Shown piece after piece: positions 1-11,171 of a stretch of 64,000 bases of DNA (its first letter is position 1; every line of letters starts with the position of its first letter). The translations under genes and the position numbers were made by a program. The DNA comes from Limnanthes douglasii subsp. nivea (lineage: Eukaryota; Streptophyta; Magnoliopsida; Brassicales; Limnanthaceae). The DNA is taken from positions 124,552,453-124,616,452 of the forward strand of contig JAUPFV010000005.1 in NCBI GenBank assembly GCA_036936605.1, read 5' to 3'. The notes beneath the pieces were generated by a model, which ran no database searches, was not told the origin of the DNA, and worked only from the letters and a program-made list of their open reading frames with translations.

Positions 1-2603
1 GCCATTTGATGAATTCAGATCTGGCCAGTTAGAATCCATGAAATTTCTTTTCCACGAGGCCACCAAATATTTCCCTCATTGTTTTTTCAGCAGCAACAAT
101 TGTCGTGTAGCGAACCATCTCTTTTGCCATATATTTTTGCTGATTTTGATCATATTCGATTTCTCAGGTTAATTTTGGTCCTGCAGCACCAAGATTGACA
201 AAATGTTGAAGAGCTAGTGAAACTTCTTTGGATGGCTCTTCGGCACGAAAGACCATTGGACTGGGAACATGTATAAGAACACTAGAGGATGGAGGCAAAG
301 AGACCTCTAATGAAGCTGCTTCGGGAGGAACATGAGCAGACCTTTTACCAAAAATTTACAGTTGGTCCTGAAGATCTTGAAAAAAGGATCTTCATCTCTA
401 ACGAGCTCTTGAGATTGATCGAAGTTGATGAAGCTATCAAGATCAAATTTATCATCACCTCAATAATTGTCTGCAACAATCTCTCCTTGTTGAGTTCCTC
501 CCTCTTTGACAACTGCTTCATTTTCTTTCTGATGATTCTCTACAACGACAATTTCATCAGCTTTAGACGACACCTCCTGAACGGTTTGAACAACTTTCTT
601 TTTTGTTTTTTCCTGAGTGTGTGGTTTTAGCTGTGCGCTTATTTTTCGTTGTGGCAACAATCTTTTTTATTTTTGGAGAAGGCTCACCTTCTACTCCCTC
701 TTTGATAATCGGGAGGTTATTTTCTATCATTTTTCTGTTCGAAATTTTCGGTATCAGATCTTCTGAAGGGCTAGCACCAGATGTGCTAGCTGCCTTTTTA
801 TTCTTTTTTGCATTCTTTTTCTAGGGAAGTTGGCTATCCGATCTGTGCCAAACAGGAAGAAAGACTTTTCAATTAAGAGCCAATATCCTACTAACAACAT
901 GCAGAGGATTGGGTGGCTCCATTAGAGTCTCAGATTAAATGGTTGTGTGAAATCCGTTGCCCTATTCTTTATCAGCCCATGTTGCAAGCTTAATAAAAAT
1001 GTCATTGAATTTTTTTCGACAAAGCTTGAAACACCTCAAAATTTATGTATACAACACAATACTTGATGAGAAATAAGTAAAAAATTAATTGGAGATATGA
1101 TTCAAATAATAACACAATACTTACTGTTACTCCTCAAGACGAGGTTCAACTTCGATAGGTTGGTTTCAGAAATTTCTTTATCCCTTTTCCCAGCCTCCTG
1201 AGACGAAGACAATTCTTTGTTTCCAAAATTTATCTGCCTCTAACAAATCATCTATGATCTTCAAGTCATCATCCAATGTTAGATAATAAAATGGAAGTAC
1301 TGGTCCTTTCAATGTCAAGGAGATGAAGTCTTCGATGCAGAGAGGAATCTTGGCCAATCGATAAACCATAATCATAGAGAGCAAAGTGAACGACTGACTG
1401 GGTGTCTCTTGAGTTGGGCACATGTTAGAATTTTGAAGTATTATACTATCATGGGGTCCAGTGGAAATCGAAGACTCCAATGGATGATTTCTGGGTAGAC
1501 CACCAGTTCACCCTTTTGGCAGTCGAAAGGGTTTTCTCCTTCTTTGGGTAGACAAAGTATAATATGTCCCCAATTACCCATTGTTTTTTGAGTTTATCTG
1601 CTTGGATCTCTTGGTAATATGTGTAAGAAACATTCTTCAACACTAAGGTGTATTGTGCATCGAGAGGCTTTAGGTTTTCACTTACTGATGCGGCTAGCTC
1701 GTCAGAAAGTTTCACAGGAGATTTCTTCTTTCTTATCTTAGGTGATTTTGCGTTTGAGACACCTTTCACTGTTTCACTGTCTCTTTCTTTCGAAGCATAT
1801 TCTTCTGTAGCAACTTCGATATTTGATTGCATGGTTTCAGAATCCATTTCTTCCTTAGATACCTCATCCATGATCTGAGGTGGGTTACTTGAGGGATTTT
1901 TTTTGAGACTGTGTTGCCTCATCCACGAGTCAAGGTGGATTAATTGAGGGATTTGTTTAGACTATGTTGCCTCATCCACGAGTCAAGGTAGATTACTTGA
2001 GGTATTTGTTGAGACTCTGTTGCCGTCTCGACAATATCCCTCAGGAGAGGAGAAGAGTTTGATGGATTCGAGGTGAGATCAGCATCGTCACCCATGGCTA
2101 TGAAATTTTTTCTTTTTACGGTTTGAGGAAGTTGAGTTTTTGTATGAGCTAAAAAGGCTTCCTTGTGTAATGGACTAGGGGGCTCGAAATTAACCGGGGA
2201 AGAAGTTTCTTCTGATATACTTGAAGATGATTTAGCTTCGGTTACCTTGCGATTGATTCGAGGATTTGAGCTTGCAGAATGAATTCGAGATGATGATATT
2301 TAGATGGGGTGGAATTCGAGGGGTCTTCTGTGTTTGAGTTTTGAATGACTGACTATCTTATGCAAGAGAAGAATTTGAAAAATAAAGAGGAGTTTTGTTA
2401 GGATCAAAGTTACCGTAGTATATTGTCTATGTAGACAAAGCACGAGGAGCGTTGATTATCAGTCAATGTGCTCTATATTCATCTTCCCTTTCGCTTATAC
2501 AAAAGTAGTCGTATAATCCGAAGACCTTGTTGTGTGATTTTAGAGAACTAGGTTTTCTGGGAATTTTGGCTTTGGATCTTCAAGTTTTCGGATGCTTTCT
2601 CAT
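1..2603 (-). pseudogene. Antisense extra gene of element E (Tat aORF), degenerate
   Basis: The gene reads right to left from an ATG at 2603-2601. The N-terminal part is basic (MRKHPKT followed by an in-frame stop, then RSKAKIPRKP). A Ser/Glu-rich linker follows at about 1930-1450. The conserved domain is at about 1560-1178, with matches such as FISLTLKGPVLPFYYLTLDD and FVSGGWE to the B and A homologues. A GTAAGT donor is seen at 1135-1130, the place where A and B have their intron. After the intron comes a homologue of the KLATWA segment, and then a lysine- and glutamate-rich stretch (660-460, minus). Several frameshifts and stops break it. Function is unknown; the domain resembles the family called putative gypsy-type transposon protein (Transposase_28). 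The C-terminus is outside the window. Confidence 0.65.
1865..2025. repeat. Three tandem copies of a 53-55-bp unit inside the antisense gene of E
   Basis: Units run 1865-1919, 1920-1972 and 1973-2025. Each begins catccaYgaKctgagg or catccacgagtcaagg and ends with a ttgcc or ttgcct. Copies differ by a few bases and by the length of a T run. They lie in the linker between the N-terminus and the conserved domain. The two full 53-bp copies change frame, which contributes to the loss of the reading frame. Confidence 0.8.
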
Positions 2604-2754
2604 AAACCAGTTGAAGATTGAACATAAAATTTGAGTTTTCCGGTGAGGATAGCCAACAGATTGAGGAATCAAATGAAGGTAGCCAAAGATTTTTTATATT
2701 TGCAGTTTCTCTCTCAAGAAATTAAGTTTATGAACCAAACAATGATGAGCATAA

Positions 2755-2763
2755 ATATTTATA
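2755..2763 (-). promoter_or_regulatory. TATA box of the antisense gene of E
   Basis: On the minus strand this reads TATAAATAT and lies about 150 nt upstream of the presumed ATG at 2603. Elements A (30849-30841) and B (32254-32246) have TATAAAT(A/T) at the equivalent place. This repeated position, just inside the polypurine tract and 3' LTR, is the reason for the call. Confidence 0.5.
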
Positions 2764-3117
2764 GGCTGAAAAAAGATTGTTGAGAAGTGGAAGAGGTGAA
2801 GAAACAGAATTTCAAACGGTTGCGTAAATTAGGATTTAACATCGGGAATATGACAGACCTAATGGCAGACCTAGTACCTAGGGCATCATCACTTGCATAG
2901 TGGCATACCTAGCCCCTAGGCCATCATCACCCATTCGATTTTAGCTTCGAACAACTATGATCGGTGGAAGGAAATTGCGCCATATTGAGTCAAAAATACG
3001 AAGACCGTAAAATTGAAGCATCTCGAACCCTGGATGAAAGGATTTCTCTCTACTTATAAAGATTTCTGAGGCTAATTAGTTCTCATTCATTGACTTTCAT
3101 AAGAACTAAGGGACTAC

Positions 3118-3384
3118 TAATAAGAAAATAGAACTTTCAGGACGAAAATGTAAAAGAATAAAACCTTTTATGACAGATTGTATAATCATATGATATAGTT
3201 AAAGCTTTATGTTTTGGTGAGGGACTAATATGAAATTAAATCTCTTTTTGTAACCGTTTCAGTTAAAGTTCAAGTCTTTGCGCCTTTATATAATGTTCAA
3301 GGCTGAACTAATAAAGCTCTCAGACTTTTGAGATTAACTACTATGATCTCTTGACTTTATCTCTCTAGAATCTACTTCTCTACA
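3118..3384 (+). repeat. 3' LTR of element E (short, about 270-290 bp)
   Basis: A purine tract (aagaactaaggga) at about 3100-3113 is followed by taataag, the same junction as in B at 32731. The LTR contains a TATATAA promoter-like motif near 3286 and the tail ctctctagaatctacttctc, shared with B. The right end is placed at the CA at 3383-3384 but could extend to about 3410. No TSD can be checked because the 5' end is missing. Confidence 0.55.
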
Positions 3385-3410
3385 TTCTTTTACTTTGTGA
3401 AAATAGATAA

Positions 3411-3875
3411 ATTCTTATCATTTACTATGTAAAATGACACTTGGGTTGTGGAGGAAACATGTTGATAATCAATTATGAATGAAAAGTGTTGTCATATCAT
3501 GCGTGCAATGGAGAGGCGATTGCCATCGAAATAACTTTCAAAGGTTATGGAGTCTTTTATCATTGTTTAAAATTAATTTACCTTTAGTATGAGATAACTA
3601 CTCATAGAAGAAAGCATTCTCCACCATTGTTATCGTTTTCGTGTCTGTGTAAATAAGGTAAGTTGACACTTGAAATGCATTACTCAATTTTCTAATTGTA
3701 AACAACATTATAGTTAGGAGTATCCTAGTTTAGCGCATATGTGCTATCCCTAATTCTTGTACAATGGGAAATAAAACCCCTTTAATGGTAGTGGTACTCT
3801 TCGTGAGTTACACCCCCGCGGTTTGGTTGCTCTTATACATTATTTTGGCTCATTGTAGATGTTGTTGTGATCGTT
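3411..3875 (+). promoter_or_regulatory. Upstream region and 5'UTR of the antisense gene of D
   Basis: This stretch has no coding signal. It corresponds in position to 58664-59341 of element F. It contains a strong splice donor and an acceptor just before the ATG (see next entry), so it is best read as the leader of the antisense transcript. I see no clear TATA box. Confidence 0.4.
3658..3858 (+). other. Predicted 5'UTR intron of the antisense gene of D (201 nt)
   Basis: The donor is AAG|GTAAGTTGAC at 3658 and the acceptor is ATTGTAG ending at 3858, 17 nt before the ATG at 3876. Element F has the same arrangement (AAAAG|GTATGC at 59132, TTTCTAG at 59333, 202 nt). Element C keeps the donor as CAG|GTGAGTTGACC on the minus strand near 39077. 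The conservation supports a real intron, but no transcript data are available here. Confidence 0.55.
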
Positions 3876-6399
3876 ATGGCACCTAAAAAAGGTAGGAAGA
3901 AAAAGGAGAATGTGGTTACTAGTGAAGGAATAAAGTCATAGTTTGAAGACCCGTCGTTCCTAGAGAGTTGCTTTTCTCGGCTAACCTGAAAATATGGGTA
4001 TCTCACAGAGGACTGTCTTCTGAGTTTTAGGGATAGATACGTGATACCCAATGATGTTATAGTGAGGGTAAATGCATCTGGTGAGCAGCCCTACCAAGAA
4101 AAAGAGAATGAAACCTGCCCATACACTCCATTTTTGACTGAGGCTTACGATTGCCGCTAAACTCTCTAATACAAGACGTTTTAGCTTCATAGGCATATGT
4201 TTTATACAACTAGCTTCCAATAGATGGAGAGTCTTACTTAGAATTCTATTGAGCTCCCGCATATTAGGTATCTCGGTCTATCTTGCAGATTTACTTGCCA
4301 TTATATAATGTAACCAAGCTGGCCAAGTCCCCTTTTTTTATACCCAGCTAGCTGGAATAAGGAAAATAGTTGAGCTTCCCACTTCTGATATGAACTGGAA
4401 GCATTCATCTTTATTCGTGTTGGGGAATTAGGGGCATGAAAGTGATTTCATGAATGTTCAACTAAAACGACGATGGCAAGCAAAGTGTAAGGAAAACATT
4501 CATAGCGCTTAACACAAATGACCTTGTGTTGGTATTAACGTAAATATGTGTGATGCCGTAGGTGAAGGGAAGCATTAGGAGTGGTGCAAAGAACGGAGAT
4601 CGAGATAATTTGTAAACCCCTTGATCAAATTATCAGGTTTAGCTAGCTCCACTTAGTTTTAGGATCCGTCTCGGCTATTTCCGCATATAAATTATTTGAA
4701 GGATGGACTGTGGCCTGTTCCCGAATTGATAATTGTGAAAGACGGGAAGGTGACGATGGTTGAGAGCAGAGAAATGGTTACAACAGAACGGATACGGGCT
4801 CTGATGGAGCAGAGGTACTAGGACCTTAATAGTACATGGGTATGGTTGGCAGTGATCCAAATTCGAAAGGCAAGAGATACCAACGATTCTTCATCCGTAC
4901 AAGGTCAGAACGAGAAGGAGGGAGAACTGCTAACTATTCAAGATGTCGGTGAGGTGAACGAGCATGAAGATAACACTGCCCCATCGAGGGATGAAGTTAT
5001 TAAGGAGCATACTCGATGCTATCGAGAAGAAGACGAAGACACAGAGGATGAAGAAGTCCATCTTCAAAAAAATGCCTCACGTGATGTTGGAGGCAGTGCC
5101 GCTCTCAACAAAGAAGCTAGAATTGGTGGATGAAGAAGATGATGATGAAGTTCAGGTTCTAAAAACCCTAGGTGCACATGCATCAGTTTTTGAGACACAA
5201 CATAACAAGGAGAAGACACTTGAGGTAATAGTGTTAGAAGATGATCGAGTGGAGGGTCAGCCGAGCCGTGTAGAGGAAAGTAGTGAGGGACAAGAGCAGA
5301 GAAAACATATCCCTGAGGAGTAGCTCGAAGGATGACACATTTTGTGAAGACATTTAGTGTATGAACTTCTTATCATTTTGTGCAAGAGGTAGGCATGGTT
5401 TTCTCCTTTGTAAATATACTAAGACCAGAGCTCTTTCGTACACAAAAAGAGACCGAGAAAAGTCAAGGTAATATAACAGCGGATGTTCGAGCAACTCAAA
5501 CGGTGTCCAGAGTTGTTATTTTACAATAATATACCCATGAGCGAGATATTACAGAGGCATTTGGAGCTCGCTATCGAGGTATTTCAGACTATAATCTATA
5601 TTTTGAAAAATAAGCGGAAATAAGAGACTAACCTTAATGTGAATACAAATGCATCATAATTCTATTGTGCTATACCGCACATGTCAAGTACTGATTATCA
5701 GGATATGGAGAAGTTAAAGTTTATTTTAAAAAATTCTTATGGATCAGCCAAAGCACAAAATAAAAAAGCGGTGCAGGAAAATGATATGCTTTGTCGTGAA
5801 GTGGCCTCTCTCAAAGGTGTCCAGAATTCTTGTGAGGAAAAATGTAAAGAGTTAATTACGGGAAATACTGCATTGATAGCTCAGAATAATGGGCTCATTA
5901 AGAGGGATGACGACTTGATGTCCCAAAGTTTTGGTATGGTCATTCAAAATATGGCACAAGCACAAAGGGTGGATGAGCAATCCGAACGCATTGTTGAGTT
6001 GACGGGGGAAAATGGGAAGTTGACCACTGCGGTGGATGATCTGAAGGTAAAAATAGAGTAGCAACGTAAGCATATGTTGAATAAAGTAGAGGCCGATTTG
6101 GAAGAGAGGGAGATACAGGTAATGGAGGTTTCCATAGGGATGATGGCCAATAATCAACATGAGACGTTGGCTGAACTGCTGATGCTCAACCCAGGCATAC
6201 AATTAGGATCGTTAGAAAAGTTTGTGTATGTTAAAATGCGACCACAGGCGGTGGCACATCTATTTATGGGCTGGCGTGTCCACAAGAAGAGTTGGGTAAG
6301 GTATCTACACAGGTAGCTGCAAAGTGTGTTAAACATGAAACCGAGATGGATCCTTTGGTATCGGGGCTCAATGACCCGCCAATTGCACATGATGTGTAA
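3876..6399 (+). pseudogene. Antisense extra gene of element D (Tat aORF), degenerate
   Basis: It starts with ATG at 3876 (MAPKKGRKKKEN, a basic N-terminus like MALKKCGKNKEK in F). The conserved domain follows (RYVIPNDVIVRV, then KLAKSPFF near 4320). Next comes a block shared with C (NPLIKLSGLASST; GLWPVPEL; RIRALMEQRY, 4580-4830). An acidic linker runs 4846-5323. A segment LKRCPELLFYNN (about 5500-5580) is shared with C. The C-terminal coiled coil (5681-6316) is rich in Asn, Gln, Glu and Lys heptads, and the end is LNDPPIAHDV before TAA at 6397. Many stops and shifts in the first 1 kb, and a TAG at 6059, break it. A second intron between about 5582 and 5680 is likely because C and D resume at the same point (HMS.TD.Q). 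Function unknown. Confidence 0.7.
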
Positions 6400-7016
6400 T
6401 TTGCTTTATTTGTGAAAGACTTAAATTTTGTGTGTGTGTGTGTAACTGTGGGTATAAAAACCATAACTTATAGTCAGTATTGGTGTGTAAATGATTAAGT
6501 TTATGAATCTACTACTTTGTTTTAGTTTTATGTTGATATTGGAGATTTTACTTGGATGTGGAGACATGTGTTTGTTAATTATTATAACACTCGAGGAGAT
6601 CCTTACAAGGTCGAGCTCAGTATAGCTCATTGCGTAGCATCGAATGAGACTTGCTCCTCAGTTTGCTCGCGGTGCGGTATTTTTTACCCGTTGTGTGGCC
6701 CAACAAGGGCTTGCTACTAGATCAGTTAACTTATTATATCATAGGCTCAATATGGACTTTACGTAGCCTATAAGCATGACTAATTAGCCCGTTCGTATTA
6801 ATAGACTCAATGGTTTATACTCAATATAGCGCCATGCTTAGCCCATAGACATGGTTATTGACACGTTCGCAATTGTAAAGACGGAGAAAGCTTAAAAAAC
6901 AAATACACGTATTGGCAAAACCAGTAAAATATTATTTAAGTAATGATTGGAAATCTGGTGTTTCATTAAAAAATCCTCCCGCGCCATTACGAGGGAAAAA
7001 TAGCGCATCTTCTAAA
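6400..7016. other. Non-coding spacer between antisense gene and pol of D
   Basis: It contains a (GT)n run at 6430-6443. From 6590 to 6900 it holds several imperfect, spaced copies of a motif of the type 'ctcaatatg(g/c)...acgtagcc...agc(a/c)catg'. The equivalent spacer of C (36403-36979) has the same kind of degenerate repeats (ggctacgcaagggcca, gagcccatac). Nothing coding is visible. Confidence 0.5.
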
Positions 7017-10000
7017 TTACAATGCTTGACAATACAACTTTAAATGATTTTTATTCCAAGGGTGTTTCAAGGCATGGACTTTTGCATCGGCGATGAGATA
7101 TGATCCACTGTGTCCCTTGGAGATAACGGTGTAAGGCCCTTCCCAATTTGGTCCTAACTTGCAAGTTGCTTTATCGTTGGATCCTTGGAAGACCTTCTTC
7201 ATGACCATATCCTCTACTTAAAATCTGCGGGGCTTCAGTCGAGTATTAAAATGACCACGTATTAGGATCCTATAGTGTTCTGCTCGCACACGTGCTTGAT
7301 CACATCGTTCCTCTATAAGGTCCACATTTACTTTTCGGTCGGTAGTATTGCTTTCTTCATCATTGCTGGTGATCCTGTGGCTTGGGATAATAATTTTGGC
7401 TAGTACCACAACCTCACAGCCATAGACGAGGGTGAAAGAAGTGTCATCTGTCGTAGTCCGTGAGGTAGTTCGGTATTCCCATAGATCCTCGGTTAGTTTA
7501 TCTAGCCATTTCCCATTAGCTCCCTCAAGGTCCTTTTTAATTCCTTCAAGGATGGTTCGGTTGATGACCTCCACGTGAACATTTTCCTATAGGTAGTGCG
7601 GTGTGGAGAAGTGCTACCTGATTCTATAACGCTTGCAGAATGCTGTGATCACGGTGTTTTGGAACTGAGGACCCTTGTCCGTCATCATGATGCGAGGTAT
7701 TCCAAACGGAGCTAAAAATTGATGATGAATAAAATCACATATTTCTTCGTCTCGAGTGCGAGAGAGAGCGTTGGCTTCTATCAAATTTGTGAAGTCATCC
7801 ACCATGACCATCAAAAAGTTCCGCTTGCCAGTTTCCATAGGGAGCGACCCTACTAAATCGATGCCCTATTTATCGAAAGGGCAAATGACATCAACGACCT
7901 ACATTGGCTCACTTAAAAGGTGACCAGTGTTGGCGTATTGCTAACATTGATGACATTGTTGGACTATTAGTTCGACATCAGTGGCCAATTCTGGCTAGTA
8001 ATATCCTGCAAAAATAAAGTGTCGAATGAGGGTGCGATATCCATAATGTGTCCTAGCTTCTCCAGAATGAAATCGTGCATAAATGAAGTAGGCCCTGCTT
8101 GATCAAGGAAACAGAGAGTGGTTGTGTTATGCTTTTTCAGTATAGAACGTTATCTAATATGCAGTACTTGGCTGCCCGAGCAACCACCTTATCGGTCGGT
8201 GGAGTGCTATATTGGAGATATAACAAATAAGGTTTTCTTCAATCGCTGGTGTTGTCGATTGTTCAGATGGTGTCGCTTTGATTAAGAATTTCAGTAGTTG
8301 GTAGTTATTATGTAAAGATAAGTGGATGTTCTCCTTACGCTGCGGTTTTACCCAAGGCGTCGGCGGTAGAGTTTTCCATGCGGGGTACGTGGTCGTATAC
8401 CACTGTTGTGAACATGAACTCATATTCCTTGAATACTGTCAAATATCTGCGTATTCCTTCTTTCTTGGCATCATAACTTTCATTAGCCTGATTGATGACT
8501 AATTTTGAATTAGAGCGGATGCAAAGAATCTGAGCACCACATATTAATGCTAGCTTCATGCCACAAATCACTGCTACATACTCCGCGGCGTTGTTGGTTA
8601 TAGGGAAGTTAAAATGTATAGCTTGGCGAACCTCCTCTCGTGTGGGTAGTTTAAGGATGAACCCCGCACCGCCTCCTAAGGTGCTCAAGGCCTCATCGGT
8701 TTGATGATCAATTACACCTGCTCAATCATAAGTGATGTTTCACTTTGAGGAGATGCCTCACAAGGTGGTGAAAATTCCGTGAGAAAATCAACAATGACCC
8801 GTCCCTTAATTGCACTGTGTGGTTCAAACTTGATGTCGTATTGCCCTAGCTCTATGCTCCACTTGTTGAATATTCCAGGCTATTACCAGGCTCAACATGA
8901 GCTTTTCTAAGTTGAGTTATCGGGTCTCGTCATCAACCAAGGTTTTACTGGTGTAGTAGATAGGTCACAAAACACCAGCGGGTTCCCTAACCAATACTGT
9001 ACTAACAGAGAAAGGTGAAATGGACAAGTATAAGAACAAAGTCTCCCATATCATCGGGGAGATAGTATTTTTTGTGATGTGAGATGGTCCTTTAATGCCT
9101 CGAAACCTGTGTTTCACTCCTCTGTCCACGCAAATGTTTTACCCCCTCATAGAATTTCAAAGAAGGGGTGACTTTTATCTAACATTCTTGAGATGAAGCG
9201 GGACAGTGATGCTAGGTGTCCCGTCAGATACTGAACTCCTTGATGTTCCTTGGTGATGCCATTTGTGTAACTGCTAGCAACTGGGTGGGGTCGAATTTGA
9301 TACCCTTTTTACTTACTATATAACCCAAGAACTTGCCGTTATGTACGCCAAAAAAACAATTTCAGAGGGTTAAGCTTTAAATTAAAGTGGCAGAGCAGGT
9401 CGAACACAGTTTGAAGTACCTCGAATTTCTTATCAATTGCGTGCGTTTTGAAAATCATATCATCGATATATGCCTCCATGTGCTTTCCTAAGTGATCTTT
9501 GAAAATATGGTTCACCAGACGTTGGTAGGTGAAGCCTACATTCTTTAAACCGAACGACATTACATTGTAACAGTATATGTTACGCTCTGTTTGGAACGCC
9601 GTGTGCTCCTTGACTGATGGGTTAAAATGAATATGATTGTAGCCAGAGTACGCATCCATGAAAGAAAGAAACTCACAACGCGAGGCCAAATCTACCTACT
9701 GATTGATATGAGGTAGGGGGAATGCATCTTTGGGGCATTCTTGGTTAAGATCGGTGAAATCAACGCACATGCGCCATAGACCCCCTTTCTCTTTGACTAA
9801 CAGTGGGTTCGCCACCTAGACTGGATACCGAGCTCGTCGAATATACCTTAGCCGAGATAGTTTGTCTACCTCGACATTTATGACCTCTTGATTTTCAACG
9901 AAAAATGAGCGTCGCTTTTGTCGCAAAGGCTTGGCATATGAATCAATTGCTAATTCATGGCGAATAATAGAAATATAGACCCCTGAAACATCAATAGCAT

Positions 10001-10380
10001 CCCACGTAAAAACATCCAAGTTTCTTCTTAACAGGTCAAGTAATATTTTTTTAAAAATCATATCCAAATTGTTACCTAGTTTCAAAGTTTGGCCCTCAGC
10101 CACCAACTCCTCAACCGAATTTGGGGGTTTATGTCGCGATGCTCCGTTTCTCTATGGTCATCAATGGGATCGGGCGAAGATAGTGCTCTATTGTTTTCTC
10201 AGGCACCCCCTCACAAGGTAATTGCTATAAGGGAGGTTTTGTTGGGTCAACCGTGACTGTATAATATGTCATAGCAGTTGGTTGACTTCCTCTGATGGTT
10301 CCAACTGCGTTCCCATTGGGGATTTTATACATTGTCTGAAAGTGCACGGGTTGACCTCCATCAGATGCAGCCAATGTTGC
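7017..10380 (-). pseudogene. pol of element D: end of protease, RT, two RNase H domains, integrase
   Basis: Read right to left. The RT N-terminal part (DVFTWDAIDVSGV...) is at 10106-9816. The RT palm is at 9689-9339 with SFMDAYSGYNHI and the catalytic block AYIDDMI. RNase H 1 is degenerate (about 9200-8750). RNase H 2 is at 8688-8335 (NNAAEYVAVICGMKLA, DALGKTAA). The integrase core is at 7838-7614, with VDDF and TDKGPQF where TDNGPQF is usual. It continues at 7574-7218 (EVINRTI, WEYRTT) and ends at 7208-7017 with GPYTVISKG and LKLYCQAL. Frames change several times and stops are scattered. Two RNase H domains are typical of the Tat lineage. It is non-functional as it stands. Confidence 0.88.
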
Positions 10381-11089
10381 TGGTAAGAGGATAATCACCA
10401 CACTTAAGAAGAATAGACATATGAGTAATCAATGGGGAGCAGGACAAAGAAGATCACGAGCTAAGCTGGTTACAAGATAGGAAAGAATTACGAGCAGAGG
10501 CGAGTTCAGACTGAGGAGGAACCGAGGCTGAGCAAAGGGACAACGAATGAACGGTAAAGTGAAGAACGACCAAATGAATAGTAAGATTGACCAGAAAACT
10601 AATGGGTTAAAATAATCCGAGCAGACGACTTTATTGAGCAAGGAATAAGAGAGAGGAGGGCACAAGAGGATAACTAGACCTTTGCTGAAGCAAAGAGAGA
10701 GCTAAACGAGAAGCATACCAAGTAGAGGGGGAAATATTGGAAAGACGCTCGGTCTATTACGCGGATGAGGCCAATCGAGCACCTTACCAAGCAGAGAGGA
10801 AAATACTGAAAATGCGCTCAGTCTATTACACAGATAAAGCCGACTGAGAGCTTTTTACGTCAACGGATAGTCAAAGTAGCGGTTCAAAACCACACTAACT
10901 AAACAACTCAAACCACTAGTGTAATGACCATTAATTTAGGCCCGAAAATGTAAATAAAGTTCTACGTGTAGTTAGCGGAGTCAAATATGGTAGTAATGGT
11001 TTGTAAACGGTAATAGAGTGTTTAAATAAGCGCATAAACTCTAAACAATGTAATTTCTCTTCCTTGATAAAAACATTTTATACTTGGCA
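10381..11089 (+). repeat. 5' LTR of element C (709 bp)
   Basis: It starts TGGTAAGAGGATAATCACC and ends ACTTGGCA. The partner at 40011-40719 starts TGATAAGGGGATAATCACC, has the same length and the same end. In the parts I compared, the pair differs at about 11-15 percent of positions, so the insertion is old. It contains an internal tandem duplication of 69 bp (10717-10785 and 10786 to about 10853), present in both LTRs. Confidence 0.93.
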
Positions 11090-11118
11090 ATTCTGTTTGT
11101 TATTTTTTAATAACAAAT

Positions 11119-11136
11119 TTGGCAATGTCTGTGGGA
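11119..11136 (+). other. Primer binding site of element C
   Basis: TTGGCAATGTCTGTGGGA is a decayed form of the TTGGCGCCGTCTGTGGGA-type site common in Tat elements. It lies about 29 nt inside the LTR end instead of directly next to it. The gap holds an inverted repeat (TTTGTTA ... TAACAAA). Element D has the same spacing at 42919-42936. Confidence 0.6.
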
Positions 11137-11171
11137 ACATGAAAAGCGTTTATTTTTTAAGTACAATAACC

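Larger units (their letters stand above)
1..3410 (+). mobile_element. Element E: 3' part of a Tat-type Ty3/Gypsy element (same family as element B), cut by the window start
   Basis: Only the end of this element is in the window: the antisense gene (read on the minus strand), its promoter, a polypurine tract and a short 3' LTR. The order matches the right end of element B (18642-32985), and the first codons of the antisense gene (MRKHPKT against MRKNPKT in B) and the LTR tail (ctctctagaat) are alike. The gag-pol part lies to the left, outside the window. The right edge abuts the upstream region of element D's antisense gene, so E probably inserted into D. The exact right end is uncertain by about 30 bp. 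Confidence 0.7.
3411..10380 (-). mobile_element. Element D, downstream part (pol and antisense gene), minus-strand Tat-type Ty3/Gypsy element
   Basis: In element order this is the rest of protease and RT, RNase H, integrase (10380 down to 7017), a spacer, and then the antisense gene (plus strand, 3876-6399). The upstream half (gag and the start of protease) is at 40720-42883, with the 5' LTR at 42967-43703. The gap is filled by element C, inserted within the protease region. D's 3' LTR is not in the window, because element E occupies the place where it should begin. Confidence 0.85.

Noticed and set aside
289..824. Plus-strand open frames at the left end
   Set aside because: They are shadows of the minus-strand antisense gene of E; lysine- and glutamate-rich coding on the minus strand reads as Phe- and Ser-rich on the plus strand.
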